This document shows, in pieces, positions 8,437 through 17,031 of a stretch of 64,000 nt of DNA. A program made the position numbers and the translations under genes. How positions within the stretch are numbered: position 1 is the stretch's first letter; each line of letters starts with the position of its first letter. The notes under the pieces were generated by a model, which did no database searches, was not told the DNA's origin, and saw only the letters and a program-made list of their open reading frames with translations. The DNA is from DASWOJ01 sp964242415 (GTDB lineage Bacteria; Pseudomonadota; Alphaproteobacteria; Acetobacterales; Acetobacteraceae), in contig CAXTAT010000020.1 in the NCBI GenBank assembly GCA_964242415.1, positions 1-64,000 on the forward strand, in the 5' to 3' direction.

Positions 8437-8464
8437 GTTAAATTTTCCAGGTGAGTTAAACTTT
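8437..8464. promoter_or_regulatory. Pair of GTTAAAnTTT direct repeats upstream of terS
   Basis: GTTAAATTTT and GTTAAACTTT start 18 nt apart in an AT-rich patch directly ahead of the small-terminase gene. Repeated AT-rich half-sites just upstream of a gene suggest a regulator operator, or less likely a site recognised by the terminase itself. Confidence 0.35.
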
Positions 8465-8492
8465 GGGCATTGAGGGAGGGCGGGTTCCGGTC

Positions 8493-8906
8493 ATGAAGCG
8501 AGGCACTAAACCAGATGTCCCGGCAACGAAGGTTGGTCGGGGCACCTATCGTCCTGATCGTGATGGCGGGACCGCGGTCATCGCCACGCCGTCCCCCGTG
8601 ATCGCTATACAGCCGCCAGACCTCCCGTATGACGTGGCGCTAGTTTGGGAAGAATACCTTCGCGATGCAGTGGCCCACGGTGCCCGTCAGTGCGACGCCG
8701 ACAGCTTCGCCCAATGGTGCACGATGACGGCGCACCTCCGGCAGTCGCGCGCGGCACCGAGAGATGGGCTGCCGCCTGCCTCCTACATCCAGCAGTGGCG
8801 CACGCTGGGGGAACTGTTTGGGCTGGCTGGGGCCAAATCCCGAGTTGGGCAGAGGCCGGACGGATCGGACAAGCCTAACCCGTTTTTGAAACGCCAGCCT
8901 CTATAG
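8493..8906 (+). CDS. terS: Phage terminase small subunit, P27-like
   Basis: A 137-residue protein opening MKRGTKPD and ending NPFLKRQPL, the layout of P27-family small terminase subunits. In between are a conserved Trp-containing helix (VALVWEEYLRDAV), DADSFAQWCTM, and the FGL-x-x-A-x-SR segment (FGLAGAKSRVGQ). The small subunit recognises the phage packaging site and loads the large subunit. GAGGGAGG lies upstream of the ATG. Its usual partner is absent from the next position and survives only as a short remnant at 5365. It could work with a helper phage's large subunit, but that is speculation. Confidence 0.65.
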   Translation: MKRGTKPDVPATKVGRGTYRPDRDGGTAVIATPSPVIAIQPPDLPYDVALVWEEYLRDAVAHGARQCDADSFAQWCTMTAHLRQSRAAPRDGLPPASYIQQWRTLGELFGLAGAKSRVGQRPDGSDKPNPFLKRQPL

Positions 8907-8959
8907 GTGCGAACTGAAATCGAGTCTAAACCGAAAGCATGATGAATAAGGAGCATGTG

Positions 8960-10000
8960 ATGAACAAGTTGTTGAATGCCGTGAAGCGGGCAACCAAGGG
9001 CAGCGAAGCCGTCCCAGCCGGACCTGCACCGATTGATCTCAAAGCGCAGTATATTGAGGCCGTAACCCAGCTCATCGGCGCCGGGCGTCGGTACGACCGA
9101 ATGGGCGAGGTGTATCACTGGCGTGCTCAATTGCACGAAATCCGCCACTGTGCAGAGGAGGACGGGCACGCCGATGCAATGGCCGGGGTATGGGTCGAGC
9201 CACCCGTGCACCTGAACGCCGAAGTCCTCAACTGGTACGAAGCAGCCACGAACCACGCCTTGCACGGCGGGCCGGCGCCGGGCGAAAGGCCCTTGCACCC
9301 CTATGAGCCGGAATACTGGTTTGCGCGCTACCGTGCCCTGGTTACCGACTTTCTGCGCGCCCGCCGTTCCGGGGACCGTGCGGCAGCCGGCCGTTCCGCG
9401 AACCTGCTCGGACAGTTTCCGCGTCTCGCCTCCGTCAGCCTGGGAGACAAGACCGACAAGGTTCTTCCCCATTTCGGCCCGCATCCTACGTTCGTAGAAG
9501 GTGAAGCTGCGCTCGTTGCGTGGGAAGAGGAGGTCGACTACCGCCTGCAGCACGGGGCGCCATCGGGCCGCTACGTGCCGCCTCAAATGCCGGCTCCGTT
9601 CCTTCGCAGAGTGGCCGATGGATTGACCCACAGCGCGGTCGTGCTGCTCGCCGCGCATGGGCCGGACCCGCTCGGCGCCCGCGTCGTGCTCGATCCCGGC
9701 GTATCGCATGAGCTGGTCGAGGCGGGATTGGCGACCTGGTGCGCCCCCGAGAGCATCCCAGAAGACCCGCGGCCACCCATCGAGTCCGCCCCCGGTTCGA
9801 ACTGGCGCCGGGTGACTTTCCGGCGCCGAACCCGCACCGCGTCCCGTCATGTCCGGCAGGAGGGCGAGGTTGTTGCGTTGCCGCCTGACGAGGCCGACGA
9901 GATGGTGCGAACCTACGCGGCGGAGTTTTGGGTGCCGCCTGCTCCGCCACCTCCGCCCCCGCCGAGGCCGATTACTGTTTTTGGCGCCGCCGACATTTGA
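8960..10000 (+). CDS. Hypothetical protein with proline-rich C-terminus
   Basis: A 346-residue protein of unknown family. It is rich in Trp/His/Tyr in the N-terminal half (YHWRAQLHEIRHCAEEDGHA, LHPYEPEYWFARYRALV) and ends in a run of Pro residues after a basic patch. The ATG at 8960 is preferred because AAGGAG lies 6 nt upstream; an in-frame ATG at 8939 lacks such a site. Its stop overlaps the TTG start of the next gene (TTGA), so translation of the two is probably coupled. No membrane segment or signal peptide is seen. Confidence 0.55.
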   Translation: MNKLLNAVKRATKGSEAVPAGPAPIDLKAQYIEAVTQLIGAGRRYDRMGEVYHWRAQLHEIRHCAEEDGHADAMAGVWVEPPVHLNAEVLNWYEAATNHALHGGPAPGERPLHPYEPEYWFARYRALVTDFLRARRSGDRAAAGRSANLLGQFPRLASVSLGDKTDKVLPHFGPHPTFVEGEAALVAWEEEVDYRLQHGAPSGRYVPPQMPAPFLRRVADGLTHSAVVLLAAHGPDPLGARVVLDPGVSHELVEAGLATWCAPESIPEDPRPPIESAPGSNWRRVTFRRRTRTASRHVRQEGEVVALPPDEADEMVRTYAAEFWVPPAPPPPPPPRPITVFGAADI

Positions 10001-10605
10001 CGATTTTCGGCGCCGTCGCGGTCAACGCGGAACTTGCAGTGGTATGGGGTGACACTGCACTTTTCGCCGCAGACACGACGGCGCCGATCGGTCACGTGCC
10101 CAAGGTCGCACTGAACCCGCTGGCCTGCATGGCGGGCGTCGGCGCGGGATGGAACGCAGTCGCGGTCGAGGGCATGAACGCCTTGACCGCGGCGATGAGC
10201 CTGGACGGGCTGGTCGAGGAACTACCGGCCCGACTTCGCCGGGTGGCCTTCCGCATGGCGCCGCAGATGGAGCGGCTGGACCCCGGCAGCTTCAGCTCCT
10301 GCGTATTCGCTGCTGTGGGATGGAGCGGTCAGTGTGGCCGGATGCTGGTGTTCGAGTTTGCGGCGACATCTGCGTTCGAGGCGAGGATGACGACCGCCGT
10401 CTGCATCCCAGAACTGCCGCCGCGCATCGTCCCGGCCAGCGCGGATTGGTCCGCCATCACGGACGCGGCGGAGCACCAGATACGAGAATTCCGCCGTGTG
10501 GCCCCGGGAACGGACGGCCAGCTCGTCGCCGCGGTGATCCGGCCGGGCGTCATCGTGGCGGGGCCGCTGCTGAACTTCGCAGCAGGAGCGCCCGCTTCGT
10601 TCTGA
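9997..10605 (+). CDS. Hypothetical protein, faintly Ntn-hydrolase-like
   Basis: A 202-residue protein whose N-terminal sequence (MTIFGAVAVNAELAVVWGDT), then KVALNPLACMAGVGAGWNAV, recalls the strand pattern of proteasome-like Ntn hydrolases. The usual N-terminal nucleophile would be the Thr after the initiator residue. This resemblance is weak. The TTG start was chosen because it overlaps the previous stop as TTGA and begins the coherent sequence; an earlier in-frame ATG lies inside the upstream gene. It is the last rightward gene before a large inverted repeat and a convergent operon. Confidence 0.5.
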   Translation: MTIFGAVAVNAELAVVWGDTALFAADTTAPIGHVPKVALNPLACMAGVGAGWNAVAVEGMNALTAAMSLDGLVEELPARLRRVAFRMAPQMERLDPGSFSSCVFAAVGWSGQCGRMLVFEFAATSAFEARMTTAVCIPELPPRIVPASADWSAITDAAEHQIREFRRVAPGTDGQLVAAVIRPGVIVAGPLLNFAAGAPASF

Positions 10606-10711
10606 AGTGGCTCTGTTGGGTCTGACGTGCCCTCCCGTGCGAAGTTTGCGAAGTGTTTTGAAGGGGAGCCTGGGCTGGGATAGCTGATTTCTGCCGCTGC
10701 AGGATCGGCGG

Positions 10712-10930
10712 TCATGGGCGTAACTCCACAACCGGCGCGCGTTGGGCCAGCCAGGGCGGCACCGCCTCGACTTGGCCGAGGACGTAGCCCCGGCCGCGCG
10801 GGTCGGCGCAGTGCGCCAGCCGGTGTCCGAAGCCGCCGTGGTGATGTAGCAGCCCGGGATTTCCGGGTTGTCGCTTACTGCGACCCACTCCTGCCGCGGC
10901 TCGTCCAGGCCAAGACAGGTGCTCGTTCAT
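10712..10930 (-). pseudogene. Small protein gene with two compensating frameshifts
   Basis: The open frame starts MNEHLSW and ends GQVEAVPPWLAQRAP, both protein-like, while its middle is not. In the middle the next frame gives the far more natural LDEPRQEWVAVSDNPEIPG, then CYITTAASDTGWRTAPTRA. One extra base near 10908-10912 and one missing base near 10791-10796 would restore a single protein of about 72 residues. This is either a decayed gene or a place with two sequencing indels. The family is not recognised. Confidence 0.4.
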
Positions 10931-10956
10931 CGAACATCCCCCCAAAGGCTGCCAGG

Positions 10957-11107
10957 CGCGGGATGCGCGGGATTCGCGGGGTTTATCAGCCGTTGGCCCG
11001 GAACCCCATGGTTGAATCTGGGGTCCAGGGCGCTGTCAGACTCAGAAATCACACTCCCGGACCCGCGAGCATAGTTGAATAAACCCGCGAATCCCGCGCA
11101 TCCCGCG
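10957..11107. repeat. Large inverted repeat with 29-30 bp arms
   Basis: The left arm (10957-10986) and right arm (11079-11107) are reverse complements apart from one extra G in the left arm, and they are separated by 92 bases. Inside each arm the unit CGCGGGAT recurs as CGCGGGATGCGCGGGATTCG. The repeat sits close to the 3' end of the leftward primase operon, between convergently read genes. It could act as a bidirectional transcription barrier, a replication-related structure, or a recombination site. Confidence 0.8.
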
Positions 11108-11126
11108 TCCTCTACACACCCCAGGG

Positions 11127-14100
11127 TCATAGGGCGCGTACTCTGAACCAGGTGATCCGCTGTGACGCCGCACTCTCAGGCCGATGCCGCACAAGTTTCA
11201 CGGTTCGGTCCCCCACCAGAACGGGCGCGTCAACCATGGTGCTCAGCCGCTTGCCTATCATCACGACACTCAGGTCGCCGGCATTGCGCCGACCGCTATT
11301 GTCGAAAAAGGACCGCAGCCTGCCTGAGTTAAGGGCCTCGTCTCCCATGGGCGAGTTGATGATCTGCGCCACGTCTGAGGCCCGGAAAGCATCTTGCAAC
11401 CAAGTCGTATGCAGAATGTCCAGCACGTCAGCTAAATCAGAAGACTCCTCGTCGTCGCCTTCGACATCCGCGAACAGCTTGACGAAATCAATCTCGGTTG
11501 CCACGCGAGCCGTTCCCGGCGGCGCAGACTGCTCGACCTTCGCCAGACACGCCGCGGCGTTCTCGACGGCAGACCCGACAAGGTGCCACCACCGCTTGAA
11601 CCGTGTCTTGGGTGCCTTCGGGGTCTTGAGCTGAGGGTTGCCCAGCAGGATCACATACAGGGCACGCAGGATTTGGCCGCGGTTGCAGAGGGTCCAAGCG
11701 ATGGGGTCGGAATGCTTGAAGGGCCGGTTTTCCGGGTCCGGCCGGTCCACATCGAGCCGGGCCATTAGGCTGCGGGATGCGAGATCGCCCTTGGGACCGA
11801 TGTTGTTCCCGGTAAGCGTCAGGATCGTGAACGCCGGCACCGTCACGATGGCTGTCTGGCCGAGGATGCGGTCAGAGTAGGACTCTGCGGTCAGTATCTT
11901 CTCAATGGTGGGGCAGGCAATCGTCTGGCCGAGCGGGATGTTGTCGAACACCATCGCCGCCAACCCTTCCGACAGGTAGGCCGCCAGCGCCTTGCGCCGC
12001 TCGTCCTCAGAGAACGACCAGGCAGCCGCGGCGGGCTTCTTGCCCGTTACGGCTAGGATTACCATCGCCAGCGCCGTCGTCTTCCCGCCGCCCCGCTTGC
12101 CCGCTGTGACGAAGAAGGCGGGCCGCTCCGGCAGCAGCACCCGTTCGAGGATCGACAGCCCGAGTGCGATCAGCACGCACTTGCCGGCGAAATCGGTGGC
12201 AACGTCGCACAGCCATTCGTTCACCAGGAAATCCATAGCCCTGGCAACCTGCTTGGACTGCGGGATGGGGTCCTGCGGCTTGGGAAGGATGGCGCGCAGC
12301 TCCGGCGGGATGCGGAACACCAGCTTGCGATCCCGGTCCAGTCCAGAGAGCGCGAGCATTGAGCCGTCCGACAGCACGAGGGGCGCGGTCACGACAGCCC
12401 CGACGCGGGGCAAGGCCGAGTCCCGATAGTTCATGAAGTGATCAACGAACACTGGAGGGAGCGCAACTGGCCGCGGCCCCGCGTCGCCCCTTTCTTCCAC
12501 AAACTCGACGTGTTGCTCGACCTGGTGCGCGAAGCTGAACCGGTCATGCGGCGTCAGGAGGGGCATGGCAGGCGCCGGGAGCTGGGCCTTCTCAGGCTCT
12601 GCCTGGTTGGAGCCGCCCGAGGTCAGCTCGTGCAGCATCATCGGCGGCCGGTCCCTGACTTCGACCGGGTGGCCCTCCAGGTCACGCATCGGCGGCTCGG
12701 GATCGTCAACCGCGCAGAGGATGTCATCGAGGGCTTCCAGGACCGGCAGCCGCTCATCGTCAGGAGCAGGAACCGGCAGGCGAAGGCGGCGATCAACGCG
12801 CGTCGCGGTTGCGCGGTCACGTTCGGCCTTGGCGTGCTGCTGCTCCTGCTCGGCTCGTGCCTGCTTGATCTTGGCGCCCAGAGGCCGCGCCTTCACGTCC
12901 GACAGCTTTGTGGCCAGCTCCCGCAACCGCTGTTCGTCGTCCGCCGGCAGGTCCGCCTGAAGGAGCATCCGAACGAGAACGTCGGCTGCTGCTGCTGCAG
13001 GATCAGCCTTGTGCATGGCTGCTTCTATGCTGGCCGCGTCATACTTGAGTTCGTACGCGGTCCGGCCGTGCGCGAAGCTGTTAACCCACAGCGTCCCGTC
13101 CGGACGCCGCATCAACTTCGCCTTGCACCGGCCGTAAGCGACGCCCTCCAGCGGATCGGCCAGGGTCGCGTCAACGAAGCGGTCAGGATCGGCCAGGACA
13201 TCGCCCACGGTCGCGCCGGCCATGTCGTCGGCGTCGAATGGAAGTTCCAAGTCCGGAAGCAGAACCCCCCTGCAGAACTGCTCGACCGTCCGTTCCGCCT
13301 GCGCCGACGAACCGCCGACACGAGCTGCAATACGTGCGGACTGATCCTTGACGAACGCCGCACGAACCTGCGCCGCAGGTGCGCACAGCCGGTGACGTTC
13401 GGCGCTTTTGCAATCAGCCAGGGCCGCCTTCTCAACCATCGAAAGGCTGCGGCAGGCCGCGGTTGTATTCGCGGGCAGGCCGTCCGACACCGCCGGGGCG
13501 CGTAGCTTGGCATTTTGCGTCAGCGGCTCCAGGAGCAATGGCGCCCCTTCGAAGACTAGGCGTTCAGCCGCATAGACCATGCGGTCAACGATGGAGCGTT
13601 CCAGGAGCTGTCCGCCGGCGCCGACCATCATCCAGCCCAGGCCGTGCAGCCAGCACCGATCATGCAAAGTGCGCAAGAACCGTTCGATATCGGCGCCGTC
13701 TTGGACGAGAACGAAGGCATGCAGGCCATCCGACCCTTTCAGCGCCTCCCCAGTATCGCTCCGGACGATGCCGGAGCTGGTTGACCGCCGGACCACTGTC
13801 GCCGCGTGTTCGAGATCGGGGGCAACCGAAACCACCGCCGACCAGAAACCGCCCAGGGCACTGACGCGCTCGGCTACCGTCGCCGGCATCCCTTTGGTGT
13901 CGTAGTCCAACAGCGCCAGCGCGGGCTGCTTGGTGGCGTAGCTAATATGCCCGGCGGTGCGAGCGATGGTGTGACAGGAGGCGGAGCTGTTCAGCTCCGC
14001 AAGCTTGCGCGCCGTCGTGACCTGCACCTCGTCCGGCAAATCGTGCCGCAGCGAACCGAGCGCGATGGCCTCGCTCGACTTGAGGCCCCCGATCAAATCG

Positions 14101-14267
14101 GCAAAGGCGGTCATGCCGGGGAGTCGCACGCGCTTGGCCGCCCCCTGCGCCATGACGCATGCGCTTCCGTCGCTGATAAGCAAGCCGTCATCGCCAAGGC
14201 TGATCCGCTTCGTGAGCAAACCCGAGGCGCTGGTCAGCCCGACGATCTCGAATGGGACGCCCATCAT
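11127..14267 (-). CDS. Large phage/plasmid primase-helicase-type ATPase
   Basis: A 1046-residue protein. The C-terminal half carries a Walker A loop (TAGKRGGGKTTA, Lys at about residue 729), an acidic Walker-B-like strand (AAMVFDNIP, Asp near 775) and the LTGNN segment seen in phage P4-type and DUF927-type replication helicases. The N-terminal third (LALLDYDTKGMPA, SDGLHAFVLVQDG) resembles primase/polymerase-like domains of mobile elements. The middle is a long charged linker. It probably unwinds and primes the element's DNA. It is the last gene of a leftward operon and shares ATGA with its upstream neighbour. Confidence 0.7.
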   Translation of the reverse strand: MMGVPFEIVGLTSASGLLTKRISLGDDGLLISDGSACVMAQGAAKRVRLPGMTAFADLIGGLKSSEAIALGSLRHDLPDEVQVTTARKLAELNSSASCHTIARTAGHISYATKQPALALLDYDTKGMPATVAERVSALGGFWSAVVSVAPDLEHAATVVRRSTSSGIVRSDTGEALKGSDGLHAFVLVQDGADIERFLRTLHDRCWLHGLGWMMVGAGGQLLERSIVDRMVYAAERLVFEGAPLLLEPLTQNAKLRAPAVSDGLPANTTAACRSLSMVEKAALADCKSAERHRLCAPAAQVRAAFVKDQSARIAARVGGSSAQAERTVEQFCRGVLLPDLELPFDADDMAGATVGDVLADPDRFVDATLADPLEGVAYGRCKAKLMRRPDGTLWVNSFAHGRTAYELKYDAASIEAAMHKADPAAAAADVLVRMLLQADLPADDEQRLRELATKLSDVKARPLGAKIKQARAEQEQQHAKAERDRATATRVDRRLRLPVPAPDDERLPVLEALDDILCAVDDPEPPMRDLEGHPVEVRDRPPMMLHELTSGGSNQAEPEKAQLPAPAMPLLTPHDRFSFAHQVEQHVEFVEERGDAGPRPVALPPVFVDHFMNYRDSALPRVGAVVTAPLVLSDGSMLALSGLDRDRKLVFRIPPELRAILPKPQDPIPQSKQVARAMDFLVNEWLCDVATDFAGKCVLIALGLSILERVLLPERPAFFVTAGKRGGGKTTALAMVILAVTGKKPAAAAWSFSEDERRKALAAYLSEGLAAMVFDNIPLGQTIACPTIEKILTAESYSDRILGQTAIVTVPAFTILTLTGNNIGPKGDLASRSLMARLDVDRPDPENRPFKHSDPIAWTLCNRGQILRALYVILLGNPQLKTPKAPKTRFKRWWHLVGSAVENAAACLAKVEQSAPPGTARVATEIDFVKLFADVEGDDEESSDLADVLDILHTTWLQDAFRASDVAQIINSPMGDEALNSGRLRSFFDNSGRRNAGDLSVVMIGKRLSTMVDAPVLVGDRTVKLVRHRPESAASQRITWFRVRAL

Positions 14268-14632
14268 TCAATGCCGTTCCTGCGGAGTGCGTCCGCGATT
14301 TCTGCGAGCTTGCGAGATTGGGCGGGCGTCCGCCGCGAAACTGTGGCCACTGACCGGACGAACTTGCGTTCCCAATCGCTGAGCTGGGCGAGGTGGCGCA
14401 GGCATAGTGCGAGGTCGGCGCCGTTGCCGGCATCACGGCAAGGCGCTTCCGTGTTCTGCTCGTACGCCGGCAATCTGACCTGCAACACGTCCGACCAGGT
14501 CAGGCCCCGGTCCCGCAGCATCCGGCTTGCCAGCAATCCGGCGGCGGCCCTTTCACCGTCGAAATCGGACTCAAGCCGGGCCAGGACGCCGACCAGCCGC
14601 CGCAGCTCCACAGTCGAAAACATGGCGCTCAC
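14264..14632 (-). CDS. Conserved phage-type hypothetical protein
   Basis: A 122-residue protein. The C-terminal segment (LAQLSDWERKFVRSV), followed by RTPAQSRKLAEIADALR, is a pattern often seen in small proteins next to phage or plasmid primases. The N-terminal half is helical and charged. It overlaps both neighbours by 4 bp, so it belongs to the primase operon and probably serves replication. The exact role is unknown. Confidence 0.6.
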   Translation of the reverse strand: MSAMFSTVELRRLVGVLARLESDFDGERAAAGLLASRMLRDRGLTWSDVLQVRLPAYEQNTEAPCRDAGNGADLALCLRHLAQLSDWERKFVRSVATVSRRTPAQSRKLAEIADALRRNGIE

Positions 14633-15051
14633 GCCCTACCTCCATCGGGGTGCGTGATCTCGATGCACCTCGCCTGGGGCCAGATCAGCCGCAGTGCCGT
14701 AGTGGCTGCAGCCTTGATGGCGCCCAACGTCGTCCCGCAGCGGTAGCAGATCGCCAGGCCCAACCCCTTTGCCGTGTCGCCTTCGGCGGGGCGGGCCACG
14801 ACCAGGTTGTAGCGGCCCTGCCGCAGCGGCTTGCCGCAGCAGCCGCACTCCATGGGCGCGGTGGCCGGGGCGGACTGGATGCGGGCCAGGAAGCTGTTGA
14901 CATCCAGCAGCAGCCGGGCCGCGTCGGCGTTGCCGGCTACTGCGGCCAGCAGCAGGCCGGGCGCATCACAGCGACGCACCACGTCCAGGTTCAGCAATCC
15001 GGCCGCGGCGTCATGCAGCCGGCGGATGTCGTTGGCCCATGTGCTGCTCAT
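14629..15051 (-). CDS. Hypothetical zinc-ribbon-like protein
   Basis: A 140-residue protein with two Cys pairs (C69-x-x-C72 and C102-x-x-C105) spaced as in a zinc ribbon, after an Ala/Leu-rich helical N-terminal half. Zinc ribbons of this kind usually bind nucleic acid or act as protein docking modules. It overlaps both neighbours by 4 bp within the primase operon, so an accessory replication role is plausible. Confidence 0.55.
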   Translation of the reverse strand: MSSTWANDIRRLHDAAAGLLNLDVVRRCDAPGLLLAAVAGNADAARLLLDVNSFLARIQSAPATAPMECGCCGKPLRQGRYNLVVARPAEGDTAKGLGLAICYRCGTTLGAIKAAATTALRLIWPQARCIEITHPDGGRA

Positions 15052-15239
15052 CGTGTGCTCTCCCGCAGCGCAGCCGCGCGCCAGGCCAGCACCTCGGCAG
15101 CGGCGCGATACCCGGCTTGCAACAGGCAGTCGGCTTCGAGGTCGAGGCGCCGGGCCTCAATGGTCCGATGATCTGGCAGGGAAAGGATCGGCGCGGTTTT
15201 CAGACGGCGCCGGGTGGGCTTACTCTTGTCGGTTCGCAT
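15048..15239 (-). CDS. Small hypothetical protein, first gene of the primase operon
   Basis: A 63-residue protein with a strongly basic start (MRTDKSKPTRRRLKTAP) and a helical C-terminal half (ARRLDLEADCLLQAGYRAA). The ATG at 15239 has AGGA about 8 nt upstream, and the longer form lacks coherent sequence. It overlaps the next gene by 4 bp. The basic N-terminus suggests nucleic-acid contact. Confidence 0.5.
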   Translation of the reverse strand: MRTDKSKPTRRRLKTAPILSLPDHRTIEARRLDLEADCLLQAGYRAAAEVLAWRAAALRESTR

Positions 15240-15335
15240 CTTCTGCGGTCCTAAAAAGGACGCAGGGGGTGCTTGAAGAACGGGCCGAAACCGGGCATAT
15301 AGCGTGCGCGACCACACTATTGCCTTGCCGATCCG

Positions 15336-15370
15336 CCCCTCCGCACGCCGCCGCGTCGGAGGGGTTTTCT
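15336..15370 (+). terminator. Hairpin with short T-tract, between primase operon and AlpA-like gene
   Basis: CCCCTCCG and CGGAGGGG form an 8-bp stem around a 13-nt loop, followed on the plus strand by TTTTCT. The orientation would stop rightward transcripts, yet nearby genes read leftward. It may insulate them, or it may act as a stem at the 3' end of the leftward HTH gene. Confidence 0.45.
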
Positions 15371-15644
15371 ATGCAGCGTCGGCGTGCTGGGCGTCGGCTT
15401 CGGACGAGCTGCGGCGCGGCTGGCTCATCCGGCTCTGCGCCCATTCCAGCGCATCACCCCAGCGATACAGGGCGCGCGGTCCATACATGCGATAGGGCGG
15501 CCCACCGCCGCGCGTAACCTTGGTCGCCAGCGTGGCCGGGCTGGTCGGATAGCCGGCGGACGTAAGCGCCTCGGCAATCCGCGTCCGGGTCAGCAAGGTA
15601 TCCAAGCCGTCAGAAAGTTGTGCCGTCATCTGCGCCCCACTCAT
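15369..15644 (-). CDS. AlpA-like helix-turn-helix DNA-binding protein
   Basis: A 91-residue protein with a helix-turn-helix core (RTRIAEALTSAGYPTSPATL) and the Gly-Gly-Pro-Pro-Tyr loop and Trp helix (GGGPPYRMYGPRALYRWGDA) typical of AlpA/excisionase-like proteins of phages and islands. It is probably a regulator of the neighbouring replication operon or of excision. Starts at 15644 or the Met five codons later are both possible; the latter has a better purine-rich stretch upstream. The longer in-frame extension overlaps the next gene and looks non-coding. Confidence 0.55.
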   Translation of the reverse strand: MSGAQMTAQLSDGLDTLLTRTRIAEALTSAGYPTSPATLATKVTRGGGPPYRMYGPRALYRWGDALEWAQSRMSQPRRSSSEADAQHADAA

Positions 15645-15735
15645 TTGCGAGCAAACATGCTCTGGAGTGAATGAGTGATGGCACCGCATGGGACTGGACT
15701 GCACGGCGGAACCGGGTGGAACCGCGCGGAACCTA

Positions 15736-16566
15736 CTACGACGGCGCGTGTGGGCAGAACTCCGCAATCTTGCGCCGGATCGTGCTTTCGTCTGGAGCGT
15801 CCCGCCAATTGTGGGTGCACCAGTCCTTCATGTGACGGTTTAGCTCCCGCTTGGATTTGATCCCGTCGAAGTCTGCATACCGCACCACCTCTGCAATGAA
15901 AGCAGGCCAGCCGGGCTTTGGAGGCGCACCACCCTTGTCTATGCGTGACGTAGCGGCGGAGGTTGGATTGAGACTTGTAGGCGCTCCGGAGGTGGCAGAC
16001 TCTCGCGGCCGTGCCCTCAGACGGCGATCCGTAGCATCCAACACAGCCCATTCTAAGAGCGTGAAGACACGAAGCGACATGAATGGGGCTGCCCCCGGAA
16101 AAAGTGGGTCGGCTACATCTTGCCCAGGAACGAAGCGCCAATGATGCAGCATGTTCGGTGCGAAAGGGACATACTGCGGGTCGGGCACTGGAGGGCAAGG
16201 CACGCCGGCAATCATCACGTCGCCATAAGTGGCGGCCCGGATAAGCGGCTGAAGCAATTCCCGCTCCTCCTCCTTGTTTAAGGCCTGTCCCCGCTTCTCC
16301 ATGAATGCAACAAGCATCTCCCTCGGCAACGCACGAACCACGGCGTCGCCGAAAGATAGGCCGGGTAGGCGATGCCTCTCGTCGGATGTAAGAGCAAGCG
16401 GGAAGTCCTCTGCCAAGACTACGCCCATGCCATCTGCGACCAAGCCAATGTCGGGATGTTTGTATAGAATGTCGAGCACGGTCACATCCGCTTTGGTGCG
16501 GTCGAGAAACGTGGCACGGCCTAGAACTAGACGGGCTGGCAGGTTGGATTGAGCTATCGATGACAT
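15736..16566 (-). CDS. Hypothetical protein with C-terminal DNA-binding-like region
   Basis: A 276-residue protein. The N-terminal part (RLVLGRATFLDRTKADVTVL) and middle are well structured but unfamiliar. A low-complexity Ser/Thr/Pro linker near residue 200 separates a C-terminal domain (GWPAFIAEVVRYADFDGI), then RELNRHMKDWCTHNW and DESTIRRKIAEFC, which ends like a helix-turn-helix unit seen in alphaproteobacterial phage proteins. A role in element regulation or replication is inferred from its position only. Confidence 0.5.
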   Translation of the reverse strand: MSSIAQSNLPARLVLGRATFLDRTKADVTVLDILYKHPDIGLVADGMGVVLAEDFPLALTSDERHRLPGLSFGDAVVRALPREMLVAFMEKRGQALNKEEERELLQPLIRAATYGDVMIAGVPCPPVPDPQYVPFAPNMLHHWRFVPGQDVADPLFPGAAPFMSLRVFTLLEWAVLDATDRRLRARPRESATSGAPTSLNPTSAATSRIDKGGAPPKPGWPAFIAEVVRYADFDGIKSKRELNRHMKDWCTHNWRDAPDESTIRRKIAEFCPHAPS

Positions 16567-16689
16567 AGGCTCGTTGCTCGCAATAGAAGTGGGCCGCGGG
16601 GATTAGGCAGCTTACCGCAGTTGAAGACTCTATAACACCGGCCGGGCCAGGGGAGGCGCGGCGGCCTCCCCCTCCCGTCAGCAGCCCCG

Positions 16690-17031
16690 TCACGGCGCGC
16701 CCGCCAGCAGCACCGGCCCGCACTCCGCCGGCCCCATCGTCGGCGTCCACCACGCGCCTTCCTGGTGCGGCTCGGCCTCCGCATCCGCCGGGTCGCCTGC
16801 GTGCCAGTCCAGCCCCCGGACACCCCGCAACGGCCGGGACGACGCAGCGTCGTCGTCGCCCGCCGGGCAGCAGTCGTCGTCGTCCGGCTCCAGGTCCATA
16901 TCCGGCGCGTCCAAGGCGTCCAGCCGGTCGATCAGCCGCGCCGCTAGCGCCGCCAGGGCAGGCGCCGGCAGGGCCTCCAGCACGGCCAGCGCACACGCGA
17001 TACGCCGCGGGCTGGGTAAGGTGCCGCTCAT
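16690..17031 (-). CDS. Conserved small protein with Asp-rich CCPAGDDD motif
   Basis: A 113-residue protein with an N-terminal helical part (ALAALAARLIDRLDALDA), then an acidic stretch DMDLEPDDDDCCPAGDDD and a Trp/His-containing tail (GLDWHAGDPADAEAE). The 'DLEPD...D' layout is one I recognise from small uncharacterised proteins in alphaproteobacterial prophages. Its start overlaps the preceding gene by ATGA. Function is unknown. Confidence 0.5.
   Translation of the reverse strand: MSGTLPSPRRIACALAVLEALPAPALAALAARLIDRLDALDAPDMDLEPDDDDCCPAGDDDAASSRPLRGVRGLDWHAGDPADAEAEPHQEGAWWTPTMGPAECGPVLLAGAP

Noticed and set aside
10149..10625. Second rightward frame overlapping the gene at 9997
   Set aside because: It is an alternative frame rich in Arg/Gly. 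The frame that begins with the TTGA overlap has ordered sequence.
12438..13505. Long rightward open frame opposite the primase-helicase gene
   Set aside because: It is antisense to well-supported coding sequence. Its protein is Arg/Gly-rich with no coherent motifs, as expected for the opposite strand of GC-rich genes.
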